From Clostridiaceae bacterium (GTDB taxonomy: Bacteria > Bacillota > Clostridia > Lachnospirales > Lachnospiraceae): a DNA stretch of 64,000 bases. Both the position numbers and the translations under genes were made by a program. Of this stretch, positions 1-8,412 are shown piece after piece. The stretch covers positions 63,043 through 127,042 of the forward strand of contig CAJTGE010000003.1 in NCBI GenBank assembly GCA_910575795.1, read 5' to 3'. Within the stretch, counting starts at the first letter, position 1; each line of letters opens with the position of its first letter. Under the pieces are notes generated by a model. That model was given only the letters and a program-made list of their open reading frames with translations. It had not been told where the DNA came from and searched no databases.

Positions 1-1
1 G

Positions 2-15
2 ATAAACGACATTTC
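2..15. repeat. 14-bp direct repeat, left copy
   Basis: ATAAACGACATTTC is seen here and again at 6942-6955. The two copies bracket the accessory cassette, so they may be target duplications or attachment-site remnants of a mobile element. The left flank of this copy is outside the window, so this stays inference. Confidence 0.5.
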
Positions 16-24
16 AAAAAGACG

Positions 25-894
25 GTGAAACATAAGGATGACAGGAAGAGGAAAGGGAACGGGGATCTTTTTACAGCGGATCATGGGGGCGGTGACCAGG
101 CATCTGCAATCTACCATACCAAAGACGTATTCCGACATCTGGGATTTACCAGGGAAACTCTGCGCTATTATGAGGAAATCGGCCTGCTCAGCCCCAAGAG
201 AAACCAGGGGAGCCAGTACCGGGAATTTGACCTGTATGACATGTCCCGCCTGATGTCCATAGACTTTTATAAAAAGCGTGGTTTCTCCCCTGTTGAGATG
301 AAGGGCCTTCTGAAGGAAACAGGAACAGAAGGCTATGACAGACTGTTTCAGCAGCAGCTTGACTGTCTGCAGGAACAGATTATGCGGCTTGAGGAAATAT
401 GGGAACGGCTAAAGGAAACAAAGGATTTCTGCCGGAATGCCGTTTATGGGGAAGGCAGGTTTGAAATCAGGGAACTGAAACCATATTGTGTCAGGGAAGC
501 ATTCCCGGAGGTTGGCTCTTTTGAGGAATACCAGGAAAAAGTACTGTGCCATCTTGAACTGGAGAAAGAGGACATTCTTTCTAATGTAGTCAGGGCAATC
601 ACTTTTGATGAATCAGGATATAAGGGTTCTGAAATGTATGTGGTAAAACCTGCCGAAAAAGCGAATAACGGGGACAGGGGCATGTTTCTGGAGCATGGGA
701 AATGTCTCTATACTACGCTGCTGGCAGATAATGACGACACATCCATTCCCGAAAAGATGTTCCGGTCCTGCCATGAATGGGCGCTGCGGGAGCAGGCGGC
801 ATTCAGGGGAATGGTGTATATTTTCGTCCGCCTGGTCATGTTGAATGAGAAGGCGGACAAGCATTTTTATGAGGTTTGGGTTCCTCTGAAATAA
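25..894 (+). CDS. MerR-family transcriptional regulator
   Basis: DNA-binding regulator with an N-terminal MerR winged helix-turn-helix at about residues 30-100 (TRETLRYYEEIGLLSP is the family signature), a coiled-coil dimerisation helix at about 100-140, and a C-terminal half that looks like a ligand-binding domain, as in regulators of multidrug exporters. The GTG start at 25 has no good ribosome site, and the frame stays open to the left edge of the window, so the true start may lie outside. The first 28 residues are not MerR-like. The next gene is an exporter behind a promoter with the 19-bp spacer typical of MerR targets, so it probably controls that operon. Confidence 0.85.
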   Translation: MKHKDDRKRKGNGDLFTADHGGGDQASAIYHTKDVFRHLGFTRETLRYYEEIGLLSPKRNQGSQYREFDLYDMSRLMSIDFYKKRGFSPVEMKGLLKETGTEGYDRLFQQQLDCLQEQIMRLEEIWERLKETKDFCRNAVYGEGRFEIRELKPYCVREAFPEVGSFEEYQEKVLCHLELEKEDILSNVVRAITFDESGYKGSEMYVVKPAEKANNGDRGMFLEHGKCLYTTLLADNDDTSIPEKMFRSCHEWALREQAAFRGMVYIFVRLVMLNEKADKHFYEVWVPLK

Positions 895-923
895 GGAACC
901 GTAAAAATTTTTAAAATCCCCTG

Positions 924-954
924 TTGACCTGGGGGTTCCCACCTGCCTTACTCT
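924..954 (+). promoter_or_regulatory. MerR-type promoter with 19-bp spacer
   Basis: TTGACC at 924-929 and TACTCT at 949-954 are separated by 19 bp. This overlong spacing is characteristic of MerR-activated promoters, and the site lies between the MerR gene and the exporter operon. The assignment is inference from spacing and context. Confidence 0.55.
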
Positions 955-978
955 GTATGGAGAAAGGAGGTGGCTGTA

Positions 979-2235
979 ATGAATCATAGAAAAACATGCT
1001 GCGGCAGAGACTTTACGCTGGTGGTTGCAGGGCAGATTATCTCCCTTTTTGGCAACGCAATCCTGCGTTTTGCTCTGCCCCTTTATTTACTGAAGGAAAC
1101 AGGTTCATCCGCACTGTTCGGAACCGTGACAGCCCTCGCATTGCTGCCGATGATTCTATTGTCGCTTTTAGGGGGCGTGCTGGCCGACCGGGTAAATAAA
1201 CGCAATATCATGGCCGGGCTGGATTTCCTGGCGGCTTTTATAATCCTGGTATTTTACGTTCTTGTCGGAAGGGCGCCGGTGATTCCGTTGTTTATTGTAA
1301 CTCTCATGCTGCTGTATGGTGTTTCTGGTACATACCAGCCGGCTGTCCAGGCCAGCATACCGGCACTTGTTCCCAAAGAGCGAGTGCTGCCGGCAAGCGC
1401 CATCGTAAACCAGATTGGTTCTCTGGCGAGCTTTATCGGGCCTGTAATTGGAGGTATGCTGTATGGATTCTGGGGGATTGGGAGTATCCTGAAGGTCAGT
1501 ATCCTGTGCTTTCTCATGTCCGCTGTTATGGAGCTTTTTATTGTAATTCCTTTCCATAAACGGTCAGAGGAAAAAACAGTAATCTGCATTGTGAAGGAGG
1601 ATATAAAGGAAAGCACAAGGTTTCTGAAGGAGAAAAAGCCTGTATTTATCCGCATCTGTTTTATCATAGCAGGGTTCAATCTTTTTTTGTCATCTATGAT
1701 AACCATTGGTATTCCGGTTATTATTGTGGAAAGGCTGTCTATGGCAGACCAGCTTCTTGGCATTACACAGGGGCTGCTGGCAGTGGGAGGGATTATTGGC
1801 GGGCTGTTCACAGCTGCTTTTGAAAAAATGCTTAACCCTGGGAAAGCATACACTCTTCTTTTACTGTGTGCGTTTTGCGCATGTATGATGGGAGTGGGGA
1901 TGCTGCTTCCGGAGCAGACCCATTTTTTAAAGTATCTCATTCTTTCTGGAGCAGGTATGCTGGTAATGATATTTTCTACCATGTTCAGTATACAAATGCT
2001 GGCGGTTGTGCAGACACAGACGCCGGCACATCTGATCGGCAAGGTAATTGCCTGCATCATGGCATTTATCAAGTGTGCCCAGCCTGCTGGACAGATGCTG
2101 TACGGGATTCTCTTTGAAAAGATGTCCAAAGGGACACCTTTTATCATGATTGGAACAGGCGCTGTTTCCTTTCTTATCGCGCTGTATGCAAAAAATATTC
2201 TAAGGGAATTAGGAGGAAATGGGTGCAATGAATGA
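979..2235 (+). CDS. MFS transporter (drug-exporter type)
   Basis: Inner-membrane secondary transporter of about 418 residues with about 12 hydrophobic segments. The GGVLADRVNKRN segment after the second helix matches the MFS loop 2-3 signature (G-x-x-x-D-R-x-x-R/K). The ATG at 979 is chosen over a GTG at 970 because AAAGGAGG lies at 963-970. Proteins of this size beside a MerR gene are usually macrolide or multidrug effluxers; the substrate cannot be read from the sequence. The stop overlaps the start of the ABC ATPase gene, indicating translational coupling. Confidence 0.85.
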   Translation: MNHRKTCCGRDFTLVVAGQIISLFGNAILRFALPLYLLKETGSSALFGTVTALALLPMILLSLLGGVLADRVNKRNIMAGLDFLAAFIILVFYVLVGRAPVIPLFIVTLMLLYGVSGTYQPAVQASIPALVPKERVLPASAIVNQIGSLASFIGPVIGGMLYGFWGIGSILKVSILCFLMSAVMELFIVIPFHKRSEEKTVICIVKEDIKESTRFLKEKKPVFIRICFIIAGFNLFLSSMITIGIPVIIVERLSMADQLLGITQGLLAVGGIIGGLFTAAFEKMLNPGKAYTLLLLCAFCACMMGVGMLLPEQTHFLKYLILSGAGMLVMIFSTMFSIQMLAVVQTQTPAHLIGKVIACIMAFIKCAQPAGQMLYGILFEKMSKGTPFIMIGTGAVSFLIALYAKNILRELGGNGCNE

Positions 2236-2956
2236 GAAGATACTGAAAGTGCGGAATGTGGCAAAAGCTTTTGACGGCAGGGAAATGATACACGGAATGA
2301 ACCTGTCCGTAGAACGTGGTATGATCTATGGACTTCTTGGGGTGAATGGAGCCGGAAAGACCACCACCTTCAAAATGATTACAGGACTGCTCCGTCCGGA
2401 TTCGGGTGAAATTATATTCTCAGGCACATCTGTTTCAGGACAGGACAAGGAATTTTTACGGGAGATGGGAATATTGATTGAAACACCGGTATTCTATGAA
2501 CATTTGTCAGCCAGGGAGAATCTGGAACTGCATCTGCAGTACATGGGCTGCGGCGTGGATAAGATTGAGGAAGTACTTAACCGGGCAGGGCTTCAAAACA
2601 CCGGGAGACAGCCTGTCTCGAAGTTTTCCCTGGGAATGAGGCAGCGTCTGGCGATTGCCAGGGCGATCAGCCATGAGCCAAAGCTGCTGGTACTGGATGA
2701 GCCCGTCAATGGACTTGACCCTGTGGGAATCCGGCAGATGAGGGAGCTGTTCCTCTCACTGGCCAGAGAATCCGGTATGGCGCTGCTTATCTCCAGCCAC
2801 ATTTTAAGCGAGATAGAGCATGTGGCCGACTGGGTGGGTGTACTGGCAGACGGCTCCATCGCAAAGGAGGTGTCCATGGCTCAGGTCAGAAAAGACTGCC
2901 CGGAGGGGCTGGAAGATTACTTTTTCAATATTATGCGTGGAGGTGTCAGAACGTGA
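2228..2956 (+). CDS. ABC transporter ATP-binding protein (BcrA-like)
   Basis: ATPase subunit of an ABC exporter, about 242 residues. Walker A is GVNGAGKTT near residue 40, the signature is SLGMRQRL near 135, Walker B is LLVLDEPVNGLDP near 155, and the H-loop lies in ISSHILSEIEH. The single-domain architecture matches bacitracin or lantibiotic immunity ATPases, which pair with a separate membrane subunit; the next gene fits that role. The ATG at 2228 is preferred over 2219 because the AGGAGG is too close to the latter. It overlaps both neighbouring genes, so the cassette is one operon. Confidence 0.9.
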   Translation: MNEKILKVRNVAKAFDGREMIHGMNLSVERGMIYGLLGVNGAGKTTTFKMITGLLRPDSGEIIFSGTSVSGQDKEFLREMGILIETPVFYEHLSARENLELHLQYMGCGVDKIEEVLNRAGLQNTGRQPVSKFSLGMRQRLAIARAISHEPKLLVLDEPVNGLDPVGIRQMRELFLSLARESGMALLISSHILSEIEHVADWVGVLADGSIAKEVSMAQVRKDCPEGLEDYFFNIMRGGVRT

Positions 2957-3660
2957 ATCTGTTGAAAATGGAACTTAAAAAAATGAATATCAGGCCATAT
3001 TGTATTTCGGCGTTGGTTATATGTTTCTGCTTGCTGGGGTTATTTTATATTTTTGCATGGGTACCCCATCTGGAATCGGGGTCTGAAGCTTCCGAGATTC
3101 TTTTTTCTTCTTACCGTGGGATAGCGGCGGTAGGGGGTGCGATTGCGCTTATGGCTTTTTCCGGGCTGGCTTCTGCAATGGGGTTTGGCTATGTGATGAA
3201 AGAATACAGCGGCTCCTGCGCAATTTTACTGTTCAGCTATCCAATTGACAGGAAAATCGTGGTGTGGGTGAAGACAGGGCTGCTTCTGGCCTTTATTACG
3301 GTAGCGCTGCCGGCATGTACTTATGGGAGTTTTCTGGCATTCGCTGTCACCGGGCACATGCTTTCCCTGGTGGATAACGGCCTGTATATCATGGACCTTT
3401 TACTTATTTACCGGGATACGCTGATACTGGCATTCCTTGCTGATGGAATTGCACTTTGCTCTATTCGGATTGGGTTCATTAAAAAATCCAATTCCATAAC
3501 AGTACTCAGCGCTGTTCTTCTCAGTATGCTGTTGGCAAATATGGTAGCAGACATAAATAATCACCTGACTATGGTAATGGGGGTTACAATCGTGGTTCTG
3601 TTGGCAAGGGTACTGTTCATTTTTGATATGGCCCGGAAGATTGAAAGGATGGAAATATAA
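2953..3660 (+). CDS. ABC-2 type permease subunit
   Basis: Predicted integral membrane protein of 235 residues with six hydrophobic segments and no ATPase motifs. The short N-terminus (LLKMELKKMN) followed by a helix is typical of ABC-2 permeases. The GTG start overlaps the ATPase stop by four bases, so it very probably forms the transporter with that ATPase. The substrate is unknown; peptide or bacteriocin self-protection is the usual role in this family. Confidence 0.8.
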   Translation: MNLLKMELKKMNIRPYCISALVICFCLLGLFYIFAWVPHLESGSEASEILFSSYRGIAAVGGAIALMAFSGLASAMGFGYVMKEYSGSCAILLFSYPIDRKIVVWVKTGLLLAFITVALPACTYGSFLAFAVTGHMLSLVDNGLYIMDLLLIYRDTLILAFLADGIALCSIRIGFIKKSNSITVLSAVLLSMLLANMVADINNHLTMVMGVTIVVLLARVLFIFDMARKIERMEI

Positions 3661-4499
3661 TGGGTAGCAAGGACAAGGTAGATTCAAACAATAAAAGATT
3701 AAGTAGTACTGAGAAAAAAATGGTATGGGTATTTTTAATATATTCTTTTCTGATTGCTTGGGGGAGCGAGACGACAATCATCGTTCTTTACAGATTGAAC
3801 CTGCTGGATGAAAAATTAATGCAGATATTGTACTATGTGCTGTTGGGAGCCGGATGTGGAATGGCTCCGGCCTATGCAGCGTTTATTGTTGAAAGGAAAT
3901 ATGCTTCTGTTACATGGAAAGGATTTCTGAAAAAGATTTTTCGGACAGATAGCAGGAAAAGAAGCTTTACCATCCTTATCTTATTTGGGGCAATTCAATT
4001 TGGAGCCTGTGTTCTCCAAGAACAGTATACAGGAAATCCATGGTACTTGTTTATCCTTTTTATGCCATTGATGATTTACGGCGGGGGGTTGGAGGAAATT
4101 GGGTGGCAGGGGGTTTTCCAACCTGTACTTCAGAAAAGATTTCCATTCCTGGCAGCAGGAGTCATAGAAGGAATTGTATGGAGCGTCTGGCACCTGCCTT
4201 TATGGTTCATTCCCAACTCATCACAGAGTGCATATAGCTTTGTAGCTTTTACCCTGTTTTGTATTACTTTAGGAGTGACTTTAGCAGCGGCACACAGAAT
4301 TACAGGAAGCATCTGGGTTTCCATTTTGCTCCACGCATGGTCCAATACGGTTTTAGGGGGAATGTACAGCCTGACTTCACTGTATCGGTTCCCTAGTGCC
4401 AAGACTCTGATAATAAGTGTGGGGCAGATTTTTATGGTAATGGGGATTCTGTATTTATACAGTAAGAAAACATATTTTTGTAAAAGCAGAATGGTGTAA
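3660..4499 (+). CDS. CPBP-family intramembrane metalloprotease
   Basis: Membrane protein of 279 residues with about eight hydrophobic segments and the CPBP (Abi/Rce1) motifs: a Glu-Glu pair in LEEIGWQG near residue 143 and an HLPLWF histidine near 180, with a later His in LLHAWSN near 225. These acidic and His residues form the proposed metal site. Such proteins often sit in bacteriocin or exporter immunity operons, as here. The ATG overlaps the permease stop (TAATG). Confidence 0.8.
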   Translation: MGSKDKVDSNNKRLSSTEKKMVWVFLIYSFLIAWGSETTIIVLYRLNLLDEKLMQILYYVLLGAGCGMAPAYAAFIVERKYASVTWKGFLKKIFRTDSRKRSFTILILFGAIQFGACVLQEQYTGNPWYLFILFMPLMIYGGGLEEIGWQGVFQPVLQKRFPFLAAGVIEGIVWSVWHLPLWFIPNSSQSAYSFVAFTLFCITLGVTLAAAHRITGSIWVSILLHAWSNTVLGGMYSLTSLYRFPSAKTLIISVGQIFMVMGILYLYSKKTYFCKSRMV

Positions 4500-4503
4500 C
4501 AGT

Positions 4504-5112
4504 ATGAATGAGAAATTTTTTTCCATTTCAAAGGAAAAGCAGGAGCGTATTATTAGATGTGCATATGAGGTGTTTTCGCAAAATAGTTATAAGGAAGCCT
4601 CTATGTCAAAAATTGCAGATGCCGGAGGAATATCTAAATCGTTGTTGTTCCATTACTTCTCAAATAAAAGGGAATTTCATTTGTATCTTTGGGAAAATGC
4701 AGGAAGGCAGTTTTGTGAAATACAGACGAGGCATTACACTGGAGCAACCGGTTTTTTTGAAATCATACAACAAAGGTTTATGGCAAGATTCACGTTTATG
4801 AGAGAGCATCCGGTTATATTTTTATTTGTTTTAAGGGCCTTTTTTGAGGAAGACCCAGAGCTTAATGATCCTGTCCGCAGCCATGTCCGGAAATTATGCG
4901 ATAAAAAAACTGAGGAGATAATGGCTTTGGCAGAGACTTCGGGATTTCGTCCAAGGGTTGATGTGAAATTTCTGATACAGGAGATAGAGGGATTTTTTCT
5001 TATTACACTCTGGCAGATATTTTCTCAGGGAAAGTGGGATGTAAATTATCTGGAAAAGAATTTTACAAAAAGAATAGAACAATGGAAAGCTGTTTATTTA
5101 AAGGAAAACTAA
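4504..5112 (+). CDS. TetR/AcrR-family regulator
   Basis: 202 residues. The N-terminal HTH spans about residues 10-55 (YKEASMSKIADAGGISKSLL then FHYFSNKREF is the family pattern), followed by an all-helical ligand-binding and dimerisation domain. It lies four bases after the CPBP gene and is probably co-transcribed. It may be a second regulator of the same export cassette; the ligand is unknown. Confidence 0.85.
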   Translation: MNEKFFSISKEKQERIIRCAYEVFSQNSYKEASMSKIADAGGISKSLLFHYFSNKREFHLYLWENAGRQFCEIQTRHYTGATGFFEIIQQRFMARFTFMREHPVIFLFVLRAFFEEDPELNDPVRSHVRKLCDKKTEEIMALAETSGFRPRVDVKFLIQEIEGFFLITLWQIFSQGKWDVNYLEKNFTKRIEQWKAVYLKEN

Positions 5113-5244
5113 ATTGATTTAATATCTTCTTTGAATCGGTCAACGGGTTTATACTGTTATTAAGCCGTAATGGGCGGTTAAAGTGAAATATACAATCCTC
5201 TGTTTGTGGAACTGACTGTGACAAATATAATAGGGCAGAAAAGA

Positions 5245-5287
5245 AAAGCCGGCGGTACAGATAGACTATCTGTACTGCTGGCTTTTT
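5245..5287. terminator. Strong terminator hairpin
   Basis: A near-perfect stem of about 18 bp (left arm from AAAGCCGGCGGTACAG, right arm ending CTGGCTTT) with a short loop and T-run. A-runs upstream and T-runs downstream allow termination in both directions between the convergent TetR and XRE genes. Confidence 0.8.
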
Positions 5288-5313
5288 TCTGCCTTGTGGA
5301 ATAAGAATTCCAT

Positions 5314-5673
5314 TTACAGAGCTTCTGTTACCTCTGCGCTTCTGTTAGTTCCTGCCAGAGCCGTGGCGGTGGCAAGTAATACGGACAGGTCTTTCTCGTC
5401 ACATTGAGAAAGAAGCCGCAGCAATTCATGGTATGTAGAGTCCGTTTTGTAACTGTCTGAGAAGATACAGTCATCCGCAGATATATTCAGCGTTCTGCAG
5501 ATATGGTAAAAACCTTCAATACTGGGGGAACAGCGGCAGCGCTCCAAATCTTTCTGGAAGGAAAGAGAATGGCCAAGGAGTTCTGCGCATGTAGCCTGTG
5601 TCAGACGTTTCTTTGCCCTGGCAGCTTTCAGTGCGTTTTTGAAAACCTGGGCATCCTTGATTGATAGAGACAT
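5314..5673 (-). CDS. XRE-family regulator of an integrated element
   Basis: About 119 residues. The helix-turn-helix is at about residues 12-60 (KRLTQATCAELLGHSLSFQK), followed by a helical tail. The ATG at 5673 follows GGAGGTG at the proper distance; upstream GTG and ATG codons fall inside the ribosome site. This type of small repressor typically precedes the sigma-like gene of Tn916/CTn elements, consistent with the two genes that follow. Confidence 0.7.
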   Translation of the reverse strand: MSLSIKDAQVFKNALKAARAKKRLTQATCAELLGHSLSFQKDLERCRCSPSIEGFYHICRTLNISADDCIFSDSYKTDSTYHELLRLLSQCDEKDLSVLLATATALAGTNRSAEVTEAL

Positions 5674-5764
5674 TGTCGTCACCTCCTTGTTAGTAGTGTA
5701 ATGGCATACCTTTTAAAAGTAAAAATGGTATAGACATCTCTATATAGTAGCGTATAAGACTACT

Positions 5765-5831
5765 AAGCATCCAGATTTCTGGTGAACAAAAAAAACATGG
5801 TTCATCAGAGATCTATTTGGGTGCTTTTTTT
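5765..5831 (+). terminator. Terminator or attenuator hairpin
   Basis: Long imperfect inverted repeat (left AGCATCCAGATTTCTGGTGA, right ending TTTGGGTGCT) followed by seven T residues. It could attenuate read-through into the sigma-like gene. Confidence 0.55.
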
Positions 5832-6073
5832 GACCATGGGAAAGGCGCATGGTCATATTGAAAAGTAGATATAAGCCGGATGCCGGTGGGAAAATTCTGT
5901 TAAAAAAATCGCATCTTGTTATAAGGACGATTATACTTGCAATGGTAGTTTGGTACGCTACTTTTTAAAGATAAATGTAAAAATGAGAAAAAAGGATGAT
6001 TATTTTGGTCATGTGCCGGATAATAATCCTTTTTCTGATGTATGGAAAAAGACAATACGGGAGGTGCTTCTTA

Positions 6074-6145
6074 CTGCTATCCGTGGACCACCTTTCACAT
6101 CTTGAACAATTCAAGGTGTAAAAGGGAGGATTAAAAGGATAGCAG
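6074..6145 (+). promoter_or_regulatory. Nested stem-loop leader before the sigma-like gene
   Basis: CTGCTATCC (6074-6082) pairs with GGATAGCAG (6137-6145). Inside it ACATCTTGAA (6097-6106) pairs with TTCAAGGTGT (6110-6119) apart from one wobble, with a 3-nt loop. The 72-nt fold lies about 90 bases upstream of the sigma-like gene and could be a cis-acting RNA or a protein site. Confidence 0.45.
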
Positions 6146-6234
6146 AAAAAGTATATTTTAAACATCCCCGCTGCCGGTCTCCTACGATTTTGGATTTTTG
6201 TAGCCAAAAGTCTGGAATTAAAGGAGGAAAAGCC

Positions 6235-6633
6235 ATGTGGCAGAAGAACAACGGAAAAAGTGAAACAGAGATTATACAGAATCAGTTTACAGCATATCTG
6301 GCAACTGCAGTGAAACGCCATAGAAATGATTATATACAGCAGATAGAAAGCCTGACCGAAGATTTTCCATTTATGCCGGAATACAGCATAGAGCAGGACA
6401 TGCTTCTTGGACTTCCTGTTCTCATGCAGCTGGAGGACAGTGCGCTTCTCCAGGCACTGAAGGAACTTAGTGAGCGGGAACGGTACATATTTCTTGAAAG
6501 GGCATTAGACGGGAAAAGCTTTGAAATGCTTGCGGAGGAAACGGGGCTGGCTTATAAAGGCGTAGCGGCTGTTTACTATCGTGTTATACAGAAGGTCAAA
6601 AAGAAGATAGAGGTGATGAAAAATGAATTTTAA
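6235..6633 (+). CDS. Sigma-70-like regulator of a Tn916-type element
   Basis: 132 residues. The C-terminal region-4-like HTH (LSERERYIFLERALDGKS, then a recognition helix) resembles small sigma factors encoded by Tn916-family conjugative transposons (the orf7 position). The start is at the ATG after AGGAGGAAAAGCC. In such elements the gene precedes a small HTH gene and then xis and int. Here xis and int are absent, so the element is truncated or has lost its recombination end. Confidence 0.7.
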   Translation: MWQKNNGKSETEIIQNQFTAYLATAVKRHRNDYIQQIESLTEDFPFMPEYSIEQDMLLGLPVLMQLEDSALLQALKELSERERYIFLERALDGKSFEMLAEETGLAYKGVAAVYYRVIQKVKKKIEVMKNEF

Positions 6634-6805
6634 GGAAATGCTTTTGCAGGCGAAGGCTGGAAGAGAGCCAGCAGTCATAGCGATATTGGAGATGTATAAA
6701 CCGCTTTTGATTAAATATGCGATTATCAATGGCAGATTTGATGAAGATTTGTACCAGGAGCTTTGTATTATACTGTTGAAGTGTATTGTCCGGTTCAGGA
6801 TGTAA
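6623..6805 (+). CDS. Short HTH-domain protein of conjugative-element type
   Basis: 60 residues matching the small helix-turn-helix domain proteins that follow the sigma-like gene in Tn916-family elements (KAGREPAVIAILEMYKPLL and DEDLYQELCIILLK are typical). It overlaps the upstream gene by 11 bases. Known relatives are around 75 residues, so the C-terminus may be short. Confidence 0.65.
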   Translation: MNFKEMLLQAKAGREPAVIAILEMYKPLLIKYAIINGRFDEDLYQELCIILLKCIVRFRM

Positions 6806-6941
6806 CATGTCATCATATTACGCAGAAAGCTGTCCACAGATACAGGGCAGCTTTTTGATGTAATATAACGATTTTATATGTAGAATCATAGAATCCCGTA
6901 TTTAAGCCGTTTATCCATCAAAATGTAGGAATAATCACGGA

Positions 6942-6955
6942 ATAAACGACATTTC
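6942..6955. repeat. 14-bp direct repeat, right copy
   Basis: Second copy of ATAAACGACATTTC. It abuts the TAG stop of the phage gene starting at 6955, so the cassette may have inserted into a tail gene and supplied its stop codon. Confidence 0.5.
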
Positions 6956-7206
6956 TACACCCTTAAATACTTGATTTTACCCTTAACTGCATTTCCGGCT
7001 TTATCCTGTACATTCCCTCCGGATGAGTCCGAAATATCCTCTTCCAAAAAGAACTCTGCCGGACAGCCGGATAACATAGTTCCGACAATAATTCTACCAT
7101 CTGCCCCATGTGCTTTGCAACCTTTAAGCAAAGTTTTCTCGGTAACAGTATCCCCAGTCAGGTCGATCAACGTCCTGTTTCCATAGATTACTTTATTCAC
7201 AGACAT
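6955..7206 (-). CDS. Phage tail-appendage domain protein, possibly truncated
   Basis: 83 residues. The N-terminus (KVIYGNRTLIDLTGDTVTE) is a repeat module also found at the start of the next protein, common in clostridial phage tail appendages. The TAG stop coincides with the edge of the 14-bp repeat, so the natural C-terminus may be lost. It is the last gene of the leftward tail and holin operon. Confidence 0.6.
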   Translation of the reverse strand: MSVNKVIYGNRTLIDLTGDTVTEKTLLKGCKAHGADGRIIVGTMLSGCPAEFFLEEDISDSSGGNVQDKAGNAVKGKIKYLRV

Positions 7207-7210
7207 TCAA

Positions 7211-7789
7211 TCACCCCGCAATCGTTACCGTAGTACCTCCCGCAGAATTGGAACTTTCCACATAAGGAATTGCATCAACCGTGATCTGTGACAAATAGTT
7301 ATACCCGGAATCCGGCAAAATGGTCTGCTGCTCTGTCGAGGGAGAAACTGTCTTGCTCTGGGATTTCACATCCTCCGTACCAGTCATAGACCCCTCTACA
7401 TCCAAAATCGTAACGCCGCTCCTGATGTTACTTGGGATGAGCTTCGCTCGCTCCGTCTGATCAATCCCGACGGTGCCGGAACCATCGTGATATCCGATGG
7501 GAACCGTGTACGATTCATCTCTTGTGCTGATAACCCCGGCAACAGCCCCATGATTCAGCATAGATCCGGTAACTTGCTTCCCTCTGGCATAAGCTGTCTT
7601 CCCCTTCAGAATTTCCGCAGCATTGACAGTTGCGTCCGTAGAATCCACATCAAACGAACAAGTACCGACAATAGGCTCCCCGGCTTTATCATGGGCTGTT
7701 TCTCCGGCAAGAAGCTTTTCCGGCGTCACGGAATCGCCAGTAAGGTCTATCAGAGTTTTTCCTCCATAAACTACTTTATTATAACCCAT
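7211..7789 (-). CDS. Phage tail-appendage protein
   Basis: 192 residues beginning with the same module as the shorter downstream neighbour (KVVYGGKTLIDLTGDSVTPE), followed by a beta-rich region ending in Gly/Thr-rich sequence. It is probably a virion-surface structural protein. Four-residue overlap with the upstream gene indicates an operon. The exact role is not recognisable. Confidence 0.6.
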   Translation of the reverse strand: MGYNKVVYGGKTLIDLTGDSVTPEKLLAGETAHDKAGEPIVGTCSFDVDSTDATVNAAEILKGKTAYARGKQVTGSMLNHGAVAGVISTRDESYTVPIGYHDGSGTVGIDQTERAKLIPSNIRSGVTILDVEGSMTGTEDVKSQSKTVSPSTEQQTILPDSGYNYLSQITVDAIPYVESSNSAGGTTVTIAG

Positions 7790-8078
7790 TTCCCATATCC
7801 TTTCCGATGTATGCTGTCACTCCGTCCGACTCATTACTAACTTCGTAGAACGGCACTTCTCTAACAACTACATCTTCTTTCAGTACCCGGTTGCTGGTAG
7901 GGAGAACCTGTTGCTCAAACGCCTTCGGAACAACTTGGTACTCCCCACTATAAACATCATACTCCCTGGTAACAGATACTCTTCCATTCAGTCCACCGGC
8001 GCATGACAGTTTACCAGACAAAGACGCTTCTGCTGATACGGAACCAGACAAGGTCTCCAATGCTTGAATGTTCCCCAT
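7779..8078 (-). CDS. Small phage tail-associated protein
   Basis: 99 residues with a repetitive Ser/Ala/Gly N-terminus (LSGSVSAEASLSGKLS) and a C-terminus similar in style to tail-fibre connector proteins. No catalytic motif is visible. Position between structural genes supports a virion or fibre-assembly role. Confidence 0.5.
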   Translation of the reverse strand: MGNIQALETLSGSVSAEASLSGKLSCAGGLNGRVSVTREYDVYSGEYQVVPKAFEQQVLPTSNRVLKEDVVVREVPFYEVSNESDGVTAYIGKDMGNGL

Positions 8079-8079
8079 A

Positions 8080-8412
8080 TCAATCCACCTCTTCTGTCAG
8101 TTTCATTGTCCCTTTCGTGATAAAAGTATCCACTTCGCCGGTAGCCTTTGTAAGCTGAATATCATAGACGTACTTACCAAACGGTAGCATCTTTGTGTCT
8201 GCCGAATCCAATATCAACTTCATTGTATCAATGGGAATATCCTTTACCAAAAGAGGTTCCTCGTCCTCATAGCCTCTTTTCATTGCAAACCGTACCGAAT
8301 CACCTTCGTTCGGAACATATGGATTCCCGTCCGACTGTGTAATTGATATGAGTGCCATGAAAGTATCACCTCTGGTAAGGGTAATGGTAGTGCCCTGAAC
8401 ATTATAGCTCAT
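8080..8412 (-). CDS. Baseplate/fibre N-terminal domain-like protein (BppU-like)
   Basis: 110 residues with the pattern of the beta-sandwich found at the N-terminus of phage upper baseplate proteins: LTRGDTFMALISI, then GDSVRFAMKR, then FGKYVYDIQL. It probably attaches appendages to the tail. Its start overlaps the stop of the upstream membrane gene by four bases. Assignment is from pattern only. Confidence 0.5.
   Translation of the reverse strand: MSYNVQGTTITLTRGDTFMALISITQSDGNPYVPNEGDSVRFAMKRGYEDEEPLLVKDIPIDTMKLILDSADTKMLPFGKYVYDIQLTKATGEVDTFITKGTMKLTEEVD

Larger units (their letters stand above)
5683..6234. other. Non-coding region of the integrated element
   Basis: No convincing gene is seen over about 550 bases. 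It holds the XRE upstream region, a terminator-like hairpin (5765-5831), and a nested fold just before the sigma-like gene (6074-6145), both listed separately. Confidence 0.5.

Noticed and set aside
1254..2264. Long antisense frame in the MFS gene
   Set aside because: Antisense shadow of a membrane protein gene, without ribosome site or domain match.
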